This document shows positions 22,996 through 35,675 of a stretch of 64,000 nucleotides of DNA, one piece after another. Position 1 is the first letter of the stretch. Each line of letters opens with the position of its first letter. The DNA lies in the NCBI GenBank assembly GCA_001972305.1, contig BDDD01000182.1, forward strand, positions 307,480 to 371,479, written 5' to 3'. A program made the translations under genes and the position numbers. The DNA comes from Cephalotus follicularis (taxonomy: Eukaryota > Streptophyta > Magnoliopsida > Oxalidales > Cephalotaceae). A model generated the notes under the pieces. It ran no database searches, was not told the DNA's origin, and saw only the letters and a list, made by a program, of their open reading frames with translations.

Positions 22996-24549
22996 TTTGA
23001 GCTTCTTTTTGGTGGATTAAGTTTGGGAAAGACTGCATAAAAGCAAGAAGCTTTTGTTCAATGATAAAGTCAAAAGGATGTCTTAAATATGAAATTTCAT
23101 TGCAGCAAGAATTAAACAATGAACCAAAATTAACAAAATCACATATATATCAAGCGAAAGGGCTTAGTTAAACAAATGAAGGAGACAACCTGTATCAATA
23201 GCATAACTCACACTAAAAGTTCAAAACAAAACATCCAACTGATTGACAGAACAAAAAATATCATTCTTTGATAGAATTAAGATTGTTCCAGATTCTTAGT
23301 TCTCATTGAATTAATAGATATATGCCGATAAAAGCAGTCTTCTACATCTATTGTGTTAATATCTTCTGACTCACTAGAAATTGGATGTGACTTAACTGGT
23401 TTATTGGTTTGTTATTAATAGAAGTACACATCACACCAGCCTTACAACTGCCACAATTAGCTACAATAAGTAAGGTAATCAAATCTTAAAATTTAAACAA
23501 AAAGGTCAACCAGCATTGACCTAGTAATGGGTCGATTCACTAGAATCGGTGGAATCTTTTCACAGATCGCATGTTCCAACCGTAATTTAAAAAAAAAAAA
23601 ACCCATAATTTATTTTCACTTACAAATAAATTGTAGAAAGCGAAAACAGAGACAAATTTAAAATTGATAAGGTATGATTGAAAAGAAAATGACTAAAATC
23701 ATGGACACCGATTCGATCAAAAAAAGAAAAATCAAATGCATATCTTTGCTGTCAATAACCCAAAAGAAAAGATTTAGAAACTTACTCCGAAAATCCTATC
23801 TTGGTAACTGCACATGGGTAAGGTGAGACGCAGAGTCACCACCAAAGTACTTATATATTCCTTTAAGTTAAAGTGTATATATTTTACATATAACACATAT
23901 AAGTTCACAGTTTGTTTTGAAATTGAACTTAAATTTTAAAAATACGACGTTAAAATACAAAAACTCGCGTAGAAAAATAGAATACAAATTAAAGCTATCT
24001 AATAACATGTGAACAAAGTGACAAACATAATAACAAATCACTCGTGGGTCATTTACAAAGTTTTATTCCTTCATATGGTTGCAATTCTTTATAATTATTA
24101 ATTAATAAGTACCAAATATTCGATTTTTTTTCTTTAAAAGACCAGAATCATTAGGTCTACTATATATATTAATAGCTTCTGACACATACAAAAAACCCTA
24201 CTAAAAAAGAAGAGGATTGTGATCAGATTAATTTGTTGTTTGCTTCACCTACAACATACTATGTATGAAGAGAGTGTAAAGAAATATATAATATATAAGT
24301 TCACAATTCTCATCAAAATTGAACTTGAATTTTAAACATACAATGTTAGAATACAAACACTATTGGTGGGTTTGCAATCTTCAACCACCCAATCATATGA
24401 TATTAAGAACAAAAAATTGATGAGTAGATAAAATATTGAATTCATGCACCAAAATGGTGTGAATATGTAAAAATTAATCCAGGCAACCACGTATGCAATG
24501 TCCAACACATCAATTTGCAATAACGGATGTTGAATAATGTTCTAACCTC
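22996..24549. other. Upstream region of SirB
   Basis: No ORF here looks coding. A minus-strand GGA|GTAAGT near 23790-23800 could be the donor of a non-coding first exon of SirB, which would put the promoter near 23850. That is a guess from the splice-like motif. The rest is AT-rich with A- and T-runs. Confidence 0.3.
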
Positions 24550-24838
24550 CTGCAAAATCCACACAACAATTCCCCCAAACTCAGCAATGCCAATGTTTCT
24601 GTCAATCCAAGTTGCATATTCAGGTGCATCAACATCCACCCTAGGTGCACTCTTCAAACAAATTTGAAAGAAATATAAAGAGCAAAGCAAGAACCAAAAA
24701 AAGAAAAAAGAAAACCCCAAACATAAAACCAATAGCCACCTTCAAATTCAAGAAGTCATTCAAGTTTTCCCTCCAATTTCGATCAAAACAAACATAAATA
24801 ACCTGCTTCAGTCTGTGGTGTAAATGATCCTGCAGAAA
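24550..24838 (-). pseudogene. Two exon-like blocks of an unrecognised protein
   Basis: On the minus strand, a TTTCTGCAG acceptor at about 24839 opens a block of about 30 codons (DHLHHRLKQVIYVCFDRNW...). It can be spliced with AAG|GTGGC to a second block (APRVDVDAPEYATWID, then IGIAEFGGIVVWIL) that ends at a possible GAG|GTTAGA donor near 24550. A T-rich intron-like stretch separates them. Composition and splice-like borders look like real coding sequence. I do not recognise the family and see no start codon, further exons or stop. This may be a leftover of a larger gene or part of a gene I cannot assemble by eye. Confidence 0.35.
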
Positions 24839-24841
24839 CAG

Positions 24842-25203
24842 AACAAACTTCAACATTATTCACAATTCAACGAAAAACCAACCTAATAAAGACAGAGAGA
24901 GAAGACGAGATGGAAGTAAGAGAGGAAAATTATTATGAGGATGCGAAGGCAGTGATGAAAACAGACGAAGACAATGAGGAGAGCTTGATTCAATCCCTCA
25001 AAAGAAACCCGCAAATAATGTTTGATGCTTCTACGCCAAAATCACGAACCAATCAAGCCAAATAAAAAGAGTAATGTTATCAATAAAAAGTGAGTTGTTG
25101 AATTATTAAAAGCCTACATAGTGTAGGTTATCGTTATATATTGTGGCATTGTGGCTGATTAGGTAGAGGAGTAATCTATTAGCGTGATAATTGTAAAAAT
25201 ATT
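24842..25203. other. Intergenic up to the Copia A insertion
   Basis: AT-rich sequence without a recognisable gene. A short plus-strand frame at 24911-25066 has no recognisable similarity. Confidence 0.3.
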
Positions 25204-25208
25204 ATTAA

Positions 25209-25404
25209 TATTATAAAGTAGCCGCCAGCCGCCTAAACAGTTGAATTACTATTCCAAATACTATTCCAACAAACTCCTATAAATAGAAATGTAATATTAA
25301 GAAAAAATTAAAGAATTCATAATAAGAAATCTCTTACTTTCTCTCTCAATTTCTCTCTAGCATAATTTTCTTTTGTGAGTTAATAATCTCAGTAGTTTAT
25401 AACA
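25209..25404 (+). repeat. 5' LTR of A (196 bp)
   Basis: Starts TATTATAAAG and ends TTTATAACA, a near-inverted pair. It contains a CCTATAAATAG TATA-type box near 25276 and CT-rich sequence after it. Confidence 0.85.
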
Positions 25405-25469
25405 CGTTATCAGCACGAGACTCTATCCAACTGAGATTTGAGGTAATTTGAATTAGTCTTTCAAATATA

Positions 25470-25535
25470 TGTATACATATATATACATATACATATATAT
25501 ACATACATATATATATACATACATATATATATATA
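25470..25535. repeat. AT/AC microsatellite in the A leader
   Basis: Runs of ATAT interrupted by ACAT units directly upstream of the leader SINE. Confidence 0.8.
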
Positions 25536-25967
25536 ATAACAAATATTAATGGTTCCACCGATTGGACGACGTATCGCCTATGTGTGGAAACCTATATTAT
25601 ATATATATATATAAAGTTTCGCGTTTTCATATGAAAACGTATGCCTATATTATTAATTTAGCATATTATTTATATATGCTGATCACCATATACGTGGTGT
25701 GAAACATTATTATGATTTATTGTTCTTAAGGTACCATTTGTCTACTGGAATTGCCCGAGACTTAGTGGGAACCTATATATTTAATATCTAACGGTATCAC
25801 CTTACGATGTATAGGTGAGAACTCGTTTACAGTTTTATATATTTACATTATTTGTTTTATGATCAATTTTAATTATTGCAATTATCTAACATTTGATCTA
25901 TTTAATAATGTAAGTAAGGATATTATCATATATCTATATATATTTAATCTTGGAAACGATTATCATC

Positions 25968-26140
25968 ACTTGAGGTGGTGACTTAGTGGTAGGAAGCCAC
26001 TCGTTCGTCCAAGAGATCAGGCGTTCGAGTCTCGGCATGCCCCATTATGCTCAAGTGGTCTCATGCCCTGATTATGTCGGGGGAAAGTGAGCGTGACCTG
26101 TGATTGCACCAATGAGGTCCCAAATTTTTTTTTATTACAG
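25968..26140 (+). mobile_element. tRNA-derived SINE in the leader of A
   Basis: The stretch opens with a tRNA-like head. It has an A-box-like TGACTTAGTGGTAGG (25979-25993) and a B-box-like GCGTTCGAGTCTC (26021-26033), the internal RNA polymerase III promoter elements. A non-tRNA body and a T-rich tail (26126-26134) follow. The same sequence in the same position and orientation relative to the element occurs in Copia copy B (41712-41868), so it is a family feature and not a chance insertion into A. Both copies are diverged. Confidence 0.7.
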
Positions 26141-26183
26141 TAAACTTTATTTATTTATTATGTTCAAATGACATTTATTTTTA

Positions 26184-26887
26184 TCAAACAATATTAATAA
26201 TATTTTTATTCTAATAAAAATTTTAATTTTTAATAAAATAATCATATATTCATAAAAATAAGATAAAACAATCACAAATATCAATCATTTGTTAATAACA
26301 TTAGATGATTATTCTGAATTTTTAAGTTTATATCAGATTATTTTTGTGTTATTATATTTGATGATACTAATTTTAGGATTAAAAATAGGTGTACAAAAAA
26401 ACATTGGCATTGGAAAGTAAGAAAAAAGGACTTTATGTCTTAAATGGTATTGCCATTTAAGCAAATTATTCAATCTGACACTTACGTCTATTTGTTCGTA
26501 CTTATTGAACTATTTATTATTACTTATATTGGATAGATAAGTAAAATATCCAATAAGTACATTTGCTTGAATTTTAAAATAAGCACTGAATAACACTTAT
26601 TACTTCTTATTAAAAAATTATTATTTATATCACTTATTAGATAAGAGGAAATACTGATTAACTATTTGGATAAAAATATCTTGATAATAACCAACATTTA
26701 TAGTTTACTCTAATTTTTATAAAATAATATATTCTTTAATATATAATTCAGAAGTTCAAAATAAGAAATTATACATATTCAGATTTTTTAAACAGTAAAG
26801 TTATCAAACATTTTTATTCATTCAGTATTATGCATTCAATTACTACTTCTTAATTATTCAGCATCAGATTCAGTAACGTAAACATTC
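26184..26887. repeat. 700-bp repeat, left copy
   Basis: Matches 35676-36364 in direct orientation with high identity. It is very AT-rich and has many AATAAGT/ACTTATT and ATTCAG words, which resembles the subterminal repeats of hAT-type MITEs. No coding capacity. The left copy lies between the A leader and the 3' end of C1; the right copy directly flanks the target-site duplication of A. Confidence 0.7.
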
Positions 26888-29800
26888 TGAGATTAGTTTG
26901 TCAGAATAGTAATTCATACCTAATTTTGTCTAATTTTTGACTAATTCTATAATATTCTCCCTTGAATTTCTATTCCATATTACAATGACTGTCTCGTTAA
27001 AACCTTGCTAAGAAAAACCATTGAAATAAAAACATTTGCGAAGGAAAAAGAATACAGTCTCCCTCTGAAACAAAACTTCACAAGTTCTTGTACTGTATTA
27101 ATGAAGATCTTTAATCTAACGCATCTCAATATCATGTCTGAGCTTCTTGAATGTAATACCTGGTAATGCCTTCGTAAATAAATCCGCTAAATTATCACTT
27201 GATCGGATTTATTGTACATCAATATCACCATTTTTCTGAACCTCATAGGTGTAGAAGAATTTTGGTGAAATATGTTTCGTTCGATCACCCTTGATATATC
27301 CTCCTCTGAGTTGTGTAATACAGGCAGTATTATCTTCATATATTACTGTGGGGACTTGCTTCATGAATTGTAATGATCTCTAAATGATTTGAAGAAGTTG
27401 TTGTCATTGTCTGTTTTGTTGAACGCCATGATATAGCAGTGTCACAAAAGGTAAAGACATAACCGATTTGTGATCTTGCTTTATGTCGATCAGATAAGTA
27501 TCCCGCATCAGCATATCCAATCAATGTTGATTTTGTTCCCCTTGGATAAAATAGACCAATATCAGTGCTTCCACGTAGATAGCGCATTATGTGCTTAATC
27601 ACATTCCAGTGTCTTCTTGTAGGTGTAGAGCTATATCTTGCTAGCAAATTAACGGAAAATGCAATATCAAGTCTTGTGTAATTTGCAAGATACAATAGTG
27701 CTCCAATTGCGCTAAGATAAGGGACTTCAGGTCCAATGATTTATTCTCCTTCTTCTTGAGGACGAAATGCATCATTCTTGACATCAAGAGATTGGAGAAC
27801 CATTAGAGTGCTTAGAGGACAAGCTTTGTCCATGTTGAATCGACTAAGAATCTTTTCAGTGTATGTGGATTAATGGATGAAGATCCCAGATGATATGTCC
27901 TCCACCTGTATACCAATACAAAATTTTGTTTTTCCAAGATCTTTCATTTTAAACTCACATTTTAAATAGGTCGCAGTCTTTGTAAGCTTTTCAGAAGTAT
28001 CTACAAGATTTAAGTCATCCACATATACTGTAATAATAGCAAATCAATCGTTAGATTTTTTGATAAAAATACATGGACATATTTGATCATTTGTATACCC
28101 TTCTTTGATTAAATATTCACTTAGTCGATTGTACCACATTCGACCTGATTGTTCCACATTCGACCGGAGTGTTTCATCCATACAACGAACGTTGTAGCTT
28201 AATTGAATACATGTGGCGAGATTTGTTCGATTCAGGAACTTTAAATCCATCAGGAATTCTCATATATATGTCACTATCAAGTGATCCATATAAGTATGTT
28301 GTTACTACGTCCATAAGACGAGTTTCAAGTCCGTTCGAAGCAGCCATACTAATTAGGAATCGAAAGTGATTCCATCCATAACTGGAGAATATGTTTCCTG
28401 GTAATCAATACCTGGTCTTTGTGAGAACCCTTGAGCTACAAGCCTTGCTTTGTATCTCACAATTTCATTTTTCTCATTTCGTTTTCGAACAAATATCTAT
28501 CTAAATCCAACAGGGGTTACACCATTTGATGTTTGAATTATTGGTCCAAATACTTTTCGTTTGGACAAAGATTGCAACTCTGCTTGTATTGCATCTTTCA
28601 ATTTTGGCCAATCATTTCTTTGTTGACATTGTTCAACACTTTGTGGTTTAGGATCCATAACAGGATTTGCAATATCCAATGCAACGACATAGGCAAACTT
28701 GTCATTAACTATAATCTCATATCGATTCCATATTTGTTCATTATGTGCATAATTAATCGAGACTTCTTGATTTTGAAATCCCACAGTCTCTTCAGGGCTT
28801 TGCACTCTCTCTGGAATCTTGTGTTAATGTTATTTCAGGGTTATACACCACCACACTCTTCCTATAGACTAGGACTAGACAATAACTACCTTACTCCTTA
28901 TCAACTGAACATGAATAAAAGAAATAAATATGTCCAGTACAGGGACTAAATTACAACTAAATAAATATACTAAGATAAGAGCAGAGCAGGGCATGTAACA
29001 TCTAATCATTATAAAAGACATAACTTTGGTGTATAAGGTAGTGGCTAAAGCTAAAATTGAGTAAAACAAAAACAATAACAGAAAGGGGTTAAAGCATACA
29101 TGTGACCATCTTGTCGATGCATCTATTAAGACCATGAAATACCGAAATGGTCCAGATTGTGGATTAATCGGTCCACAAATATCTCCTTGAATTCTCTTTA
29201 AGAATTTTGGAGATCTACAGTCACTCTTGTTGTAGATGGTCTTGTAATGAGTTTTCCTTGAGAACAAGCAATGCAATGGTTCTCATTATTCAATAGCATT
29301 TTCTGCTTTTTAAGTGGATGGCCATGTGAACTTTCAATGATTAGGCGCATCATTGTCACACCTGGGTGGCCTAGCCATTCATGTCAAATCATGAACCCTT
29401 TTAAGTCTATGACTTTTGAATCCACAACATTATGAGATTCAATTGCTCTAATTTTCATAATGTATAGCCCAGAAGAAAGCCCAAGAAGTTTCTCCAATAT
29501 TTGCTTTCGACCGGAAGCATTACCAGTGATATAAAGATATTCTTTGCCATTTTTATTTGTGGTTTCAATATGATAACCATTTCGACGAATATCTTTAAAA
29601 CTAAGCAAGTTTTTTCTAGACTTTGTCGAACATAAAGCATATGTGATGCGCATTTGTGTTCCATTTGATAACACAAAGTTGACCATCCCAGAATCTTTAA
29701 TTAGGTCTGATGTACCAGAAATTGTTCCGATATTAGCCTTTGCTATTGTCAAATGTGAAAAATATTTTTCACTCTGAAGTATTGTGTGTGTTGTTGCACT

Positions 29801-32800
29801 GTCAGCTATGCATATATCTCCAATATCCATTGTATGATGATCTATAGATAAAAATACACATGTTATTAATAAATATAACTATGTTATATTTAACTTCATA
29901 AGCACTTTATTCAAAAGTGATAAATATTAAAACAATAACACATAACATTAACCGAGATGGAAGTCTTCGTCGACAATCACTTGATTCATTTTCTCGTTTG
30001 GATCAGTTACGAAATCAGCAATATCCAAATGGGTTATACCCATTGAACCAAAGTCTGATTGCGTAGTTTCCAAAGGGTCACAATGACCTATAAAATTTGT
30101 TTCAATTCGTTTGTCTTTCTCTTTTAGAGAAGCTTGATATAAATCGACCCAATGCTTCGCTGTGCGACAAGCACGGTACCAATGACCTTCCATACCACAT
30201 CGGTTGCAATTACCCTTTCTATTTTGGGTTTGTTCATCATTACTGGATTGTCCAGGATTGTGCCACTTTTGACGTTGTTTTGTATCAGGATTTTGCCATT
30301 TCATGCTATTATTATTACGTGGTCCCAATAAATTTTGATTTCTTCCACTGTTATGTCGTCGTCCACGCTCTCTTCCTCATCCTCCAAAATGAGACGAAGT
30401 TGCATTATCTCTGGTAAAGGGGTTGAACCAGTCGGACGATTCTCATGATTTTTGTAACACCCCCGGTTCGGGATCGGGATGTCACTCCTGATTCCGAGAC
30501 GGGTTGTTACACAAAACTGAACTAAACTAAAAAAAAAACATGACGAGATATCTGGGTCTTATCTTTACCTCTGTCATCAAAACCATAATAAAGTCTCCAA
30601 TTAAACTGATAAAGGAAAATCTCATATTCAAGACTCAAATTTTGCTCATAATCAATTTTATCTCCAAATTAACACGTGGTGGTCTAAACATAATCTGGAA
30701 ATCATAATCCTGAAAAACATAGCATTACTAAAAGAAATCATATCCTAAAATGTCCTCAAGCCATGGGTGTTCCTCTCATCACACAGTTTCCCCAAAGCTC
30801 CAGATAACCTGCCGCATGGAAACAAAAACGCGACTGAGCAAACCTCAGTACGGATATAGAATCATAAAACAGTTTACGAATAAAACAGTTTACAATACGA
30901 AACAAAACGGTTACGAAACAAAACGGAACAGTATACGAATCAAAACAGTTTACCAATCAGAACAGAACATTTTACAAAATAAAAGAATACTGATAAGTCT
31001 ACGAAAACCTAATAACCGATAAAAAGCTGAAGGTAGTAACTTTTAAACAATTCTTTTAAAAGTAAACATAAAACAATTTACAAACAGAGCGAACGAAGTG
31101 AATCAGTTTACGAAACGAAACAATACAAATCTTTTACATAAACAGAACAATTTATCAATAATTCGAATTTATGCAATTGAAACAGTATTCATGCAAAACA
31201 TATACATATATAGATTCACAAGTCAGCATAAAATGAATATATATATATCTGAGCATTTTAACATTTTCCAAATTTATGTTTTATACTGAGATATGCAATA
31301 TCGGATTAAATACATATATATATGCAAGGGGTTTGCAAAGCCCACATGCTCTGACAGAAAAACGTGTACGGCACTACACAATCAATCCCAAATCTGAATC
31401 TGTATCTGATAATAACTAGAGTCGACTCATACGCCTCAATTGACCATATCTGACCACAAGATATTAAGAGACGCCGTAAACTTATCACACCGCTACGGAA
31501 GTGTCATGTCCCCGTGCCAGGCCTACGACATGCCTATGGTACCTCCATAGGTAGGAAACAAATATATTCTCGGTATTTCAAAAATAATGACTTTACCAAA
31601 AATCATTTCCAATTATTGGTTTACTCCAAAACCAATCATATCATAAAATTAGCATACTTTCGTATTTCAAAATCATGCTCATAACAAAATCTGTATCATA
31701 AAACATAGCATACTTTCTTAGGTGAAAATCATGCTGAATTTATAAAATCAGAAATATTTAATCTCATAAAATATTAGAGTTGACTTTATTTCCTAAACAT
31801 ATCAAAATCCAAAACACAACAAAGTTCATAAAACCGAAGGAATATATCAAGGAGCGAACTATCCGTACTTTATTCTTTAAACAGTAGAATTGAATTTATA
31901 AAATCAGAGATGTTCAGCATTATTTATAATCGTAATAAATTGAATTTATTCAAAACATATCAGAAGCTCATAATCAAAACGAAGATTATTTCAATTAAAA
32001 GCCGAATGATAGCCAAAAGGGAAGAATCAGTATTTTATTCACAAAGTAAAACTGAATTTATACTCTAATAAAATCAATAAGAGTGTATCAAGAAACGAAA
32101 GACCCGTACATATTCATTTTGTAAAGCTAACTTTTTACTCATGATAAAATCAATAAGAGCGTCAAAGAACGAATGATCCGTACTTTTAATCATAAAGGCA
32201 AAAACGGAACTTTTCTAATAAAATCAGGAAAATAACCGAGAAAATTTATATTTTATTTACTAAAAGTAAAACATCATTTATTTCAATATATCACGATGGG
32301 AGAATAAAAAACGAAATATATGTACGTTATTCACAAACCAATTTCTAGAACTGAATATTTTCCACAAAAAGCAAAAGAGAGTTTATTCAGATACAACCGA
32401 AAGATAATAATCAAGGAAGAAGAATTCGTACCTTATGCAATTACCAAAATAACCGCGAAAAAGATCAAATAATCCTTAGGCAGCACCTCGGTTGTTACCA
32501 ATATCTAAAAAAAATAAAATCGTTTGTATAAGGACTCGAAACTATTTGCGAGCATTAAATCAAAAAATTAATGGTACTTAAATCGGACTAATAACGCTCA
32601 CTGCAGAATAGAGTAGGACGGATGCCAATTTAGAAAAGACGTCAGACTAAGGACTTAGACGCACCAAACCTCGATTTATTTAAGGAAGACCCGTCAAACC
32701 ATAGACTCTCCTCTTTACTTATTCTTCCTATTCTCCAACCAAAAGAAACAAAGAAAGTGTTGAGGAGAAACGACACCGTTTTTACCAAAACTAATCAATT

Positions 32801-34772
32801 TAAAACACTGCCGCCATTTGTCCTTTGTGCAACACAAACATAAAACACAATATCAACATTTCAAAGCCTGGGTTGTGTCCTTTTTGCGAAACACAGGGAC
32901 ACAACCAATGCACACACTTGGCATCAACATCACACACAACACACACACACTATCTTCACACACTACACAGCACACCTACACAACACATGCACTGCTCACA
33001 ACACAAACACACACACCACACAGCACACATACACATACACACACTGCCGACACTTGACACAACACACACACACATTGCCCTTGCACACACAACACACACA
33101 TTGTCTTCACCCACTACACAACACACACATACTGCCCTCTCACACACACACACACAGACTCACAACCCACAACACCACACACTAACTGTCCACACCACAC
33201 ACACGGCGCATTCACTATACACAAACACGCTCAATGTCCACACTACACAACACACACAAACACCATGCAAAACACACACAGCACATAACACATGCACACA
33301 CTGCCTATAATACATACACACGACACACACTGCACACATACACATACCACATGCAACACACACACATCCGCACTGCACACACAAAAAAAATAACATTTAC
33401 TATGCCTTCACGACACACACATACCACACAGCACACATACACATACATGCGCATGAGGGACAACGCACAACCAGGAGGGTGATAGGGTCAAATTCTTGCT
33501 TATTCAGGGGTCCATAATGAAACAAAGCAAGAAAACAAACCTGAAGGAAGCCAAACCGTGGGAGAAACGCAAGGAAAATTCTGAGGCTTGCAGTGGTTGG
33601 TTGGCTTCCAAGCGAAAGAGAGAGAGACGAAACAGGGGAGACAAGCTGGACAGTGAGCACATGTATGGACTTGGTTTATATCACAGAAATACGAATCCTT
33701 AAGCCAAAACATAGAGGAGCAAACCTGAGTAATGGAGAAGCCATGGGAAGGACGCGAGAAGCTCCAAGCTATGCGTCAATGGCGTCTAGGAGAGAGCTAG
33801 GTGAGAGAGAGAGCCGAAGTAGGAGAGAGAGATAGGGTGGCCAATGTTTTGAAACAAAACAGTATGGGAGAGTTATGTGGGAAGTGAGAGAGTTAAACAG
33901 AGAGATTTTTGGGAGAGGGAGAGGGAATAAGTGAGAGATTGGGAGAGAGGCGTGAGAGATAAAAAGAAAAAAAGAAAGGGTTTTGCTTCTCTTTTCTTTT
34001 CTTTTTTTTCAAATGCCAATTTCAGTTGATAAATGGCTTTAAATAAATAAATAAAAAATGTTTTCTTTAACCATTTATTAAAGATGTTCATTGGTCAAAG
34101 TCAGAATTAAATTAGCTCAATCAGAATAAAACAAACCAAAATTTTGGGTAATTCATATCTAAAACAAATAGGCAACCCACAAAATAAAATTAAAAATATC
34201 CAAATTAAAATAAATTTTATACGGAAAAATGGGATATTACAATTTTGCAGGAGTAATTCATTATTTTACTCCTCAATAAAAAGAGATCCAATTAGTTCAC
34301 GATATTTCTTGAACCCATGTAACCTATACTGTTGTTGCAGTAACAGATTGAATGCATGAAATGTTCGATATGTTTTCTCCAGTAACATATCCTCGGTGAT
34401 AACTTCACCACACATTTTTCATTGTGATACAATTTTGAACAACGTAGAATTATATTCCGAAACTGTTTTAAAGTCTTGAAATCGTAGCTGTGACCAATCA
34501 TTCAATGCCTTTGGCAGTACAACAGCTTTCAAGTGCTCAAATCTATCATTTAGGTTTTGCCACAGTTCAAGTGGATTTTAAACAGTTAAATATTCATATT
34601 TCAGGCCATCATCAATATGGTGCCTTAGGAAAATCAGCGCAGTGGCGCGTTCCTCATTTGATGCTGCATTATCTTCATCAATTGTGTGCCTTAATTTCTT
34701 AGCACTCAAATGCAGTTTCACATCAAATACCCATGATAGATAATTCTTTCCAGAAATATCAAGAGCAATAAG
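26888..34772 (-). mobile_element. C1: minus-strand Retrofit-like Copia fragment
   Basis: In element order (right to left) there is a gag start (34578-34772), then the S30 insertion, a gag zinc knuckle (CNRCGMEGHWYRAC, about 30180-30220) and protease (DICIADSATTHTI, about 29780-29825). Integrase remnants, reverse transcriptase (about 27740-28500) and RNase H (YADAGYLSDRHKARS, 27336-27695) follow. A polypurine tract at 26955-26968 leads into a 3' LTR remnant (26888-26954). The 5' LTR and leader are missing. It is closely related to copy B and has many breaks, including internal replacement of sequence. It reads opposite to the LTR pair that encloses it. Confidence 0.8.
30453..34241. mobile_element. 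S30: Tekay-type Gypsy solo LTR (3.79 kb) inside C1
   Basis: Begins TGTAACACC and ends GATATTACA, flanked by ATTTT at 30448-30452 and 34242-34246. It has no internal coding region. It shares landmarks in order with the G1 LTR: CCGCATGGAAACAAAAACGC near 30812, the GGGGTTTGC...CCCACATGC block near 31330, and a CA-rich tract at about 32920-33460. It is clearly diverged from G1 and longer. A solo LTR arises by recombination between the two LTRs of a full element. The site it split is the Copia gag. Confidence 0.88.
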
Positions 34773-35432
34773 TGTGACATCCGTGTCCTTGTACGGACGG
34801 TGTCTGTGAGCCTGCGAGGCTTCTGTCTGTCTGTCTGTTAATCTGTTTTCTGGCATTTATGATATGCATCATGGCATTATTTAAATTTTCACGATTTTAT
34901 TCTGATGGTTTTCTGCATAAGAAATGAATTTGCCTTTCCGAAAATTGAACAATGTTTTTCTGAAACTGCTGCTGATTTCGGAAAATTGGCCAAGTGGTAT
35001 GTCCTAAACATCCAATTTCTGTCTGTAACGGTTAAATTCTGGGCAAAAACCCAGTCCGTTTTGGGTTGAATATATAAGGGAAATTGCAATTTTTTTTGGC
35101 AAAATTGCCATTTCTCTCTCCCTCTCCCGCTCTCTCTCTCCTCTCTCCCGTCTCTCTCCACGTTCTGGCTTCTGCCGTCGGCGTCAGTGGCGATCTGACT
35201 CCGGCGAAGGTATCGGCCGAACCGGCATCACCTCCCGAGTACACCGGCCCTAGCCTCGACGCCGGTAACGGCGCCGTTTGCGCTCGGCGACGTCTTCTCT
35301 CTCTCGGCTGTTTTCCTTCGTTCCGGCGTCTCCGGTGGTCGTCTCGGCAAGGCGAGGGCAGATTCGGCATCCTGGAGACGAGAGGAAGCGAACGGTACCG
35401 GCCTTGACCCGTGACGACGTCGGGAACGGCGA
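34773..35432 (+). mobile_element. G2, first piece: start of a Gypsy LTR
   Basis: Starts TGTGACATCC directly at the end of the C1 gag sequence. It runs through a TCTG microsatellite (34816-34850), a TATA-like ATATATAAGG (35070-35079), a CT-rich tract and a GC-rich block. It is homologous to 36390-37080. It stops near 35432, where the 3' end of A (polypurine run and LTR) takes over, so it is truncated. Confidence 0.65.
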
Positions 35433-35466
35433 TCGCAGTAATATGAAATAGAAATTCAAGGGGGAG

Positions 35467-35662
35467 TATTATAAAGCAGCCGCCAGCCGCCTAAACAGTT
35501 GAATTACTATTCCAAATACTATTCCAACAAACTCCTATAAATAGGAATGTAATGTTAAGAAGAAATTAAGGAATTCATAATAAGAAATCTCTTACTTTCT
35601 CTCTCAATTTCTCTCTAGCATAATTTTTTTTTGTGAGTTAATAATCCCAGTAGTTTATAACA
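35467..35662 (+). repeat. 3' LTR of A (196 bp)
   Basis: Preceded by AAATTCAAGGGGGAG (35452-35466) and followed by the ATTAA duplication. Matches 25209-25404 with about eight differences. Confidence 0.85.
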
Positions 35663-35675
35663 ATTAATGTTTTTT

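Larger units (their letters stand above)
25209..35662 (+). mobile_element. A: plus-strand Copia LTR pair enclosing a mosaic interior
   Basis: Two 196-bp LTRs (25209-25404 and 35467-35662) are flanked by ATTAA at 25204-25208 and 35663-35667. A primer-binding-like CGTTATCAGCACGAGACTC follows the left LTR, and the polypurine run AAGGGGGAG precedes the right one. Both show a plus-strand Retrofit-like Copia element. The leader holds a SINE. The interior is not the expected plus-strand gag-pol. It is a 700-bp repeat, minus-strand Copia coding sequence (C1) carrying a Gypsy solo LTR (S30), and the start of another Gypsy LTR (G2). The LTRs differ at roughly 4 per cent of positions. The interior is heavily rearranged and broken. 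Confidence 0.75.

Noticed and set aside
24911-25066. Small plus-strand protein beginning MEVREENYYED
   Set aside because: No recognisable homology, no promoter or splice context, and it overlaps the upstream side of the minus-strand exon-like blocks.
25975-26040. A genuine tRNA gene
   Set aside because: The head resembles a tRNA and has A- and B-box-like blocks, but no complete cloverleaf or acceptor pairing could be made, and it continues into a SINE-like body and T-rich tail.
32818-33482. His/Thr-rich frames in S30
   Set aside because: The same CA-repeat by-product, in a solo LTR.
35032-35407. Arg-rich and Leu/Ser-rich frames on both strands
   Set aside because: They come from the GC-rich block and CT runs of the G2 LTR; no domain is recognisable and both strands are open because of base composition.
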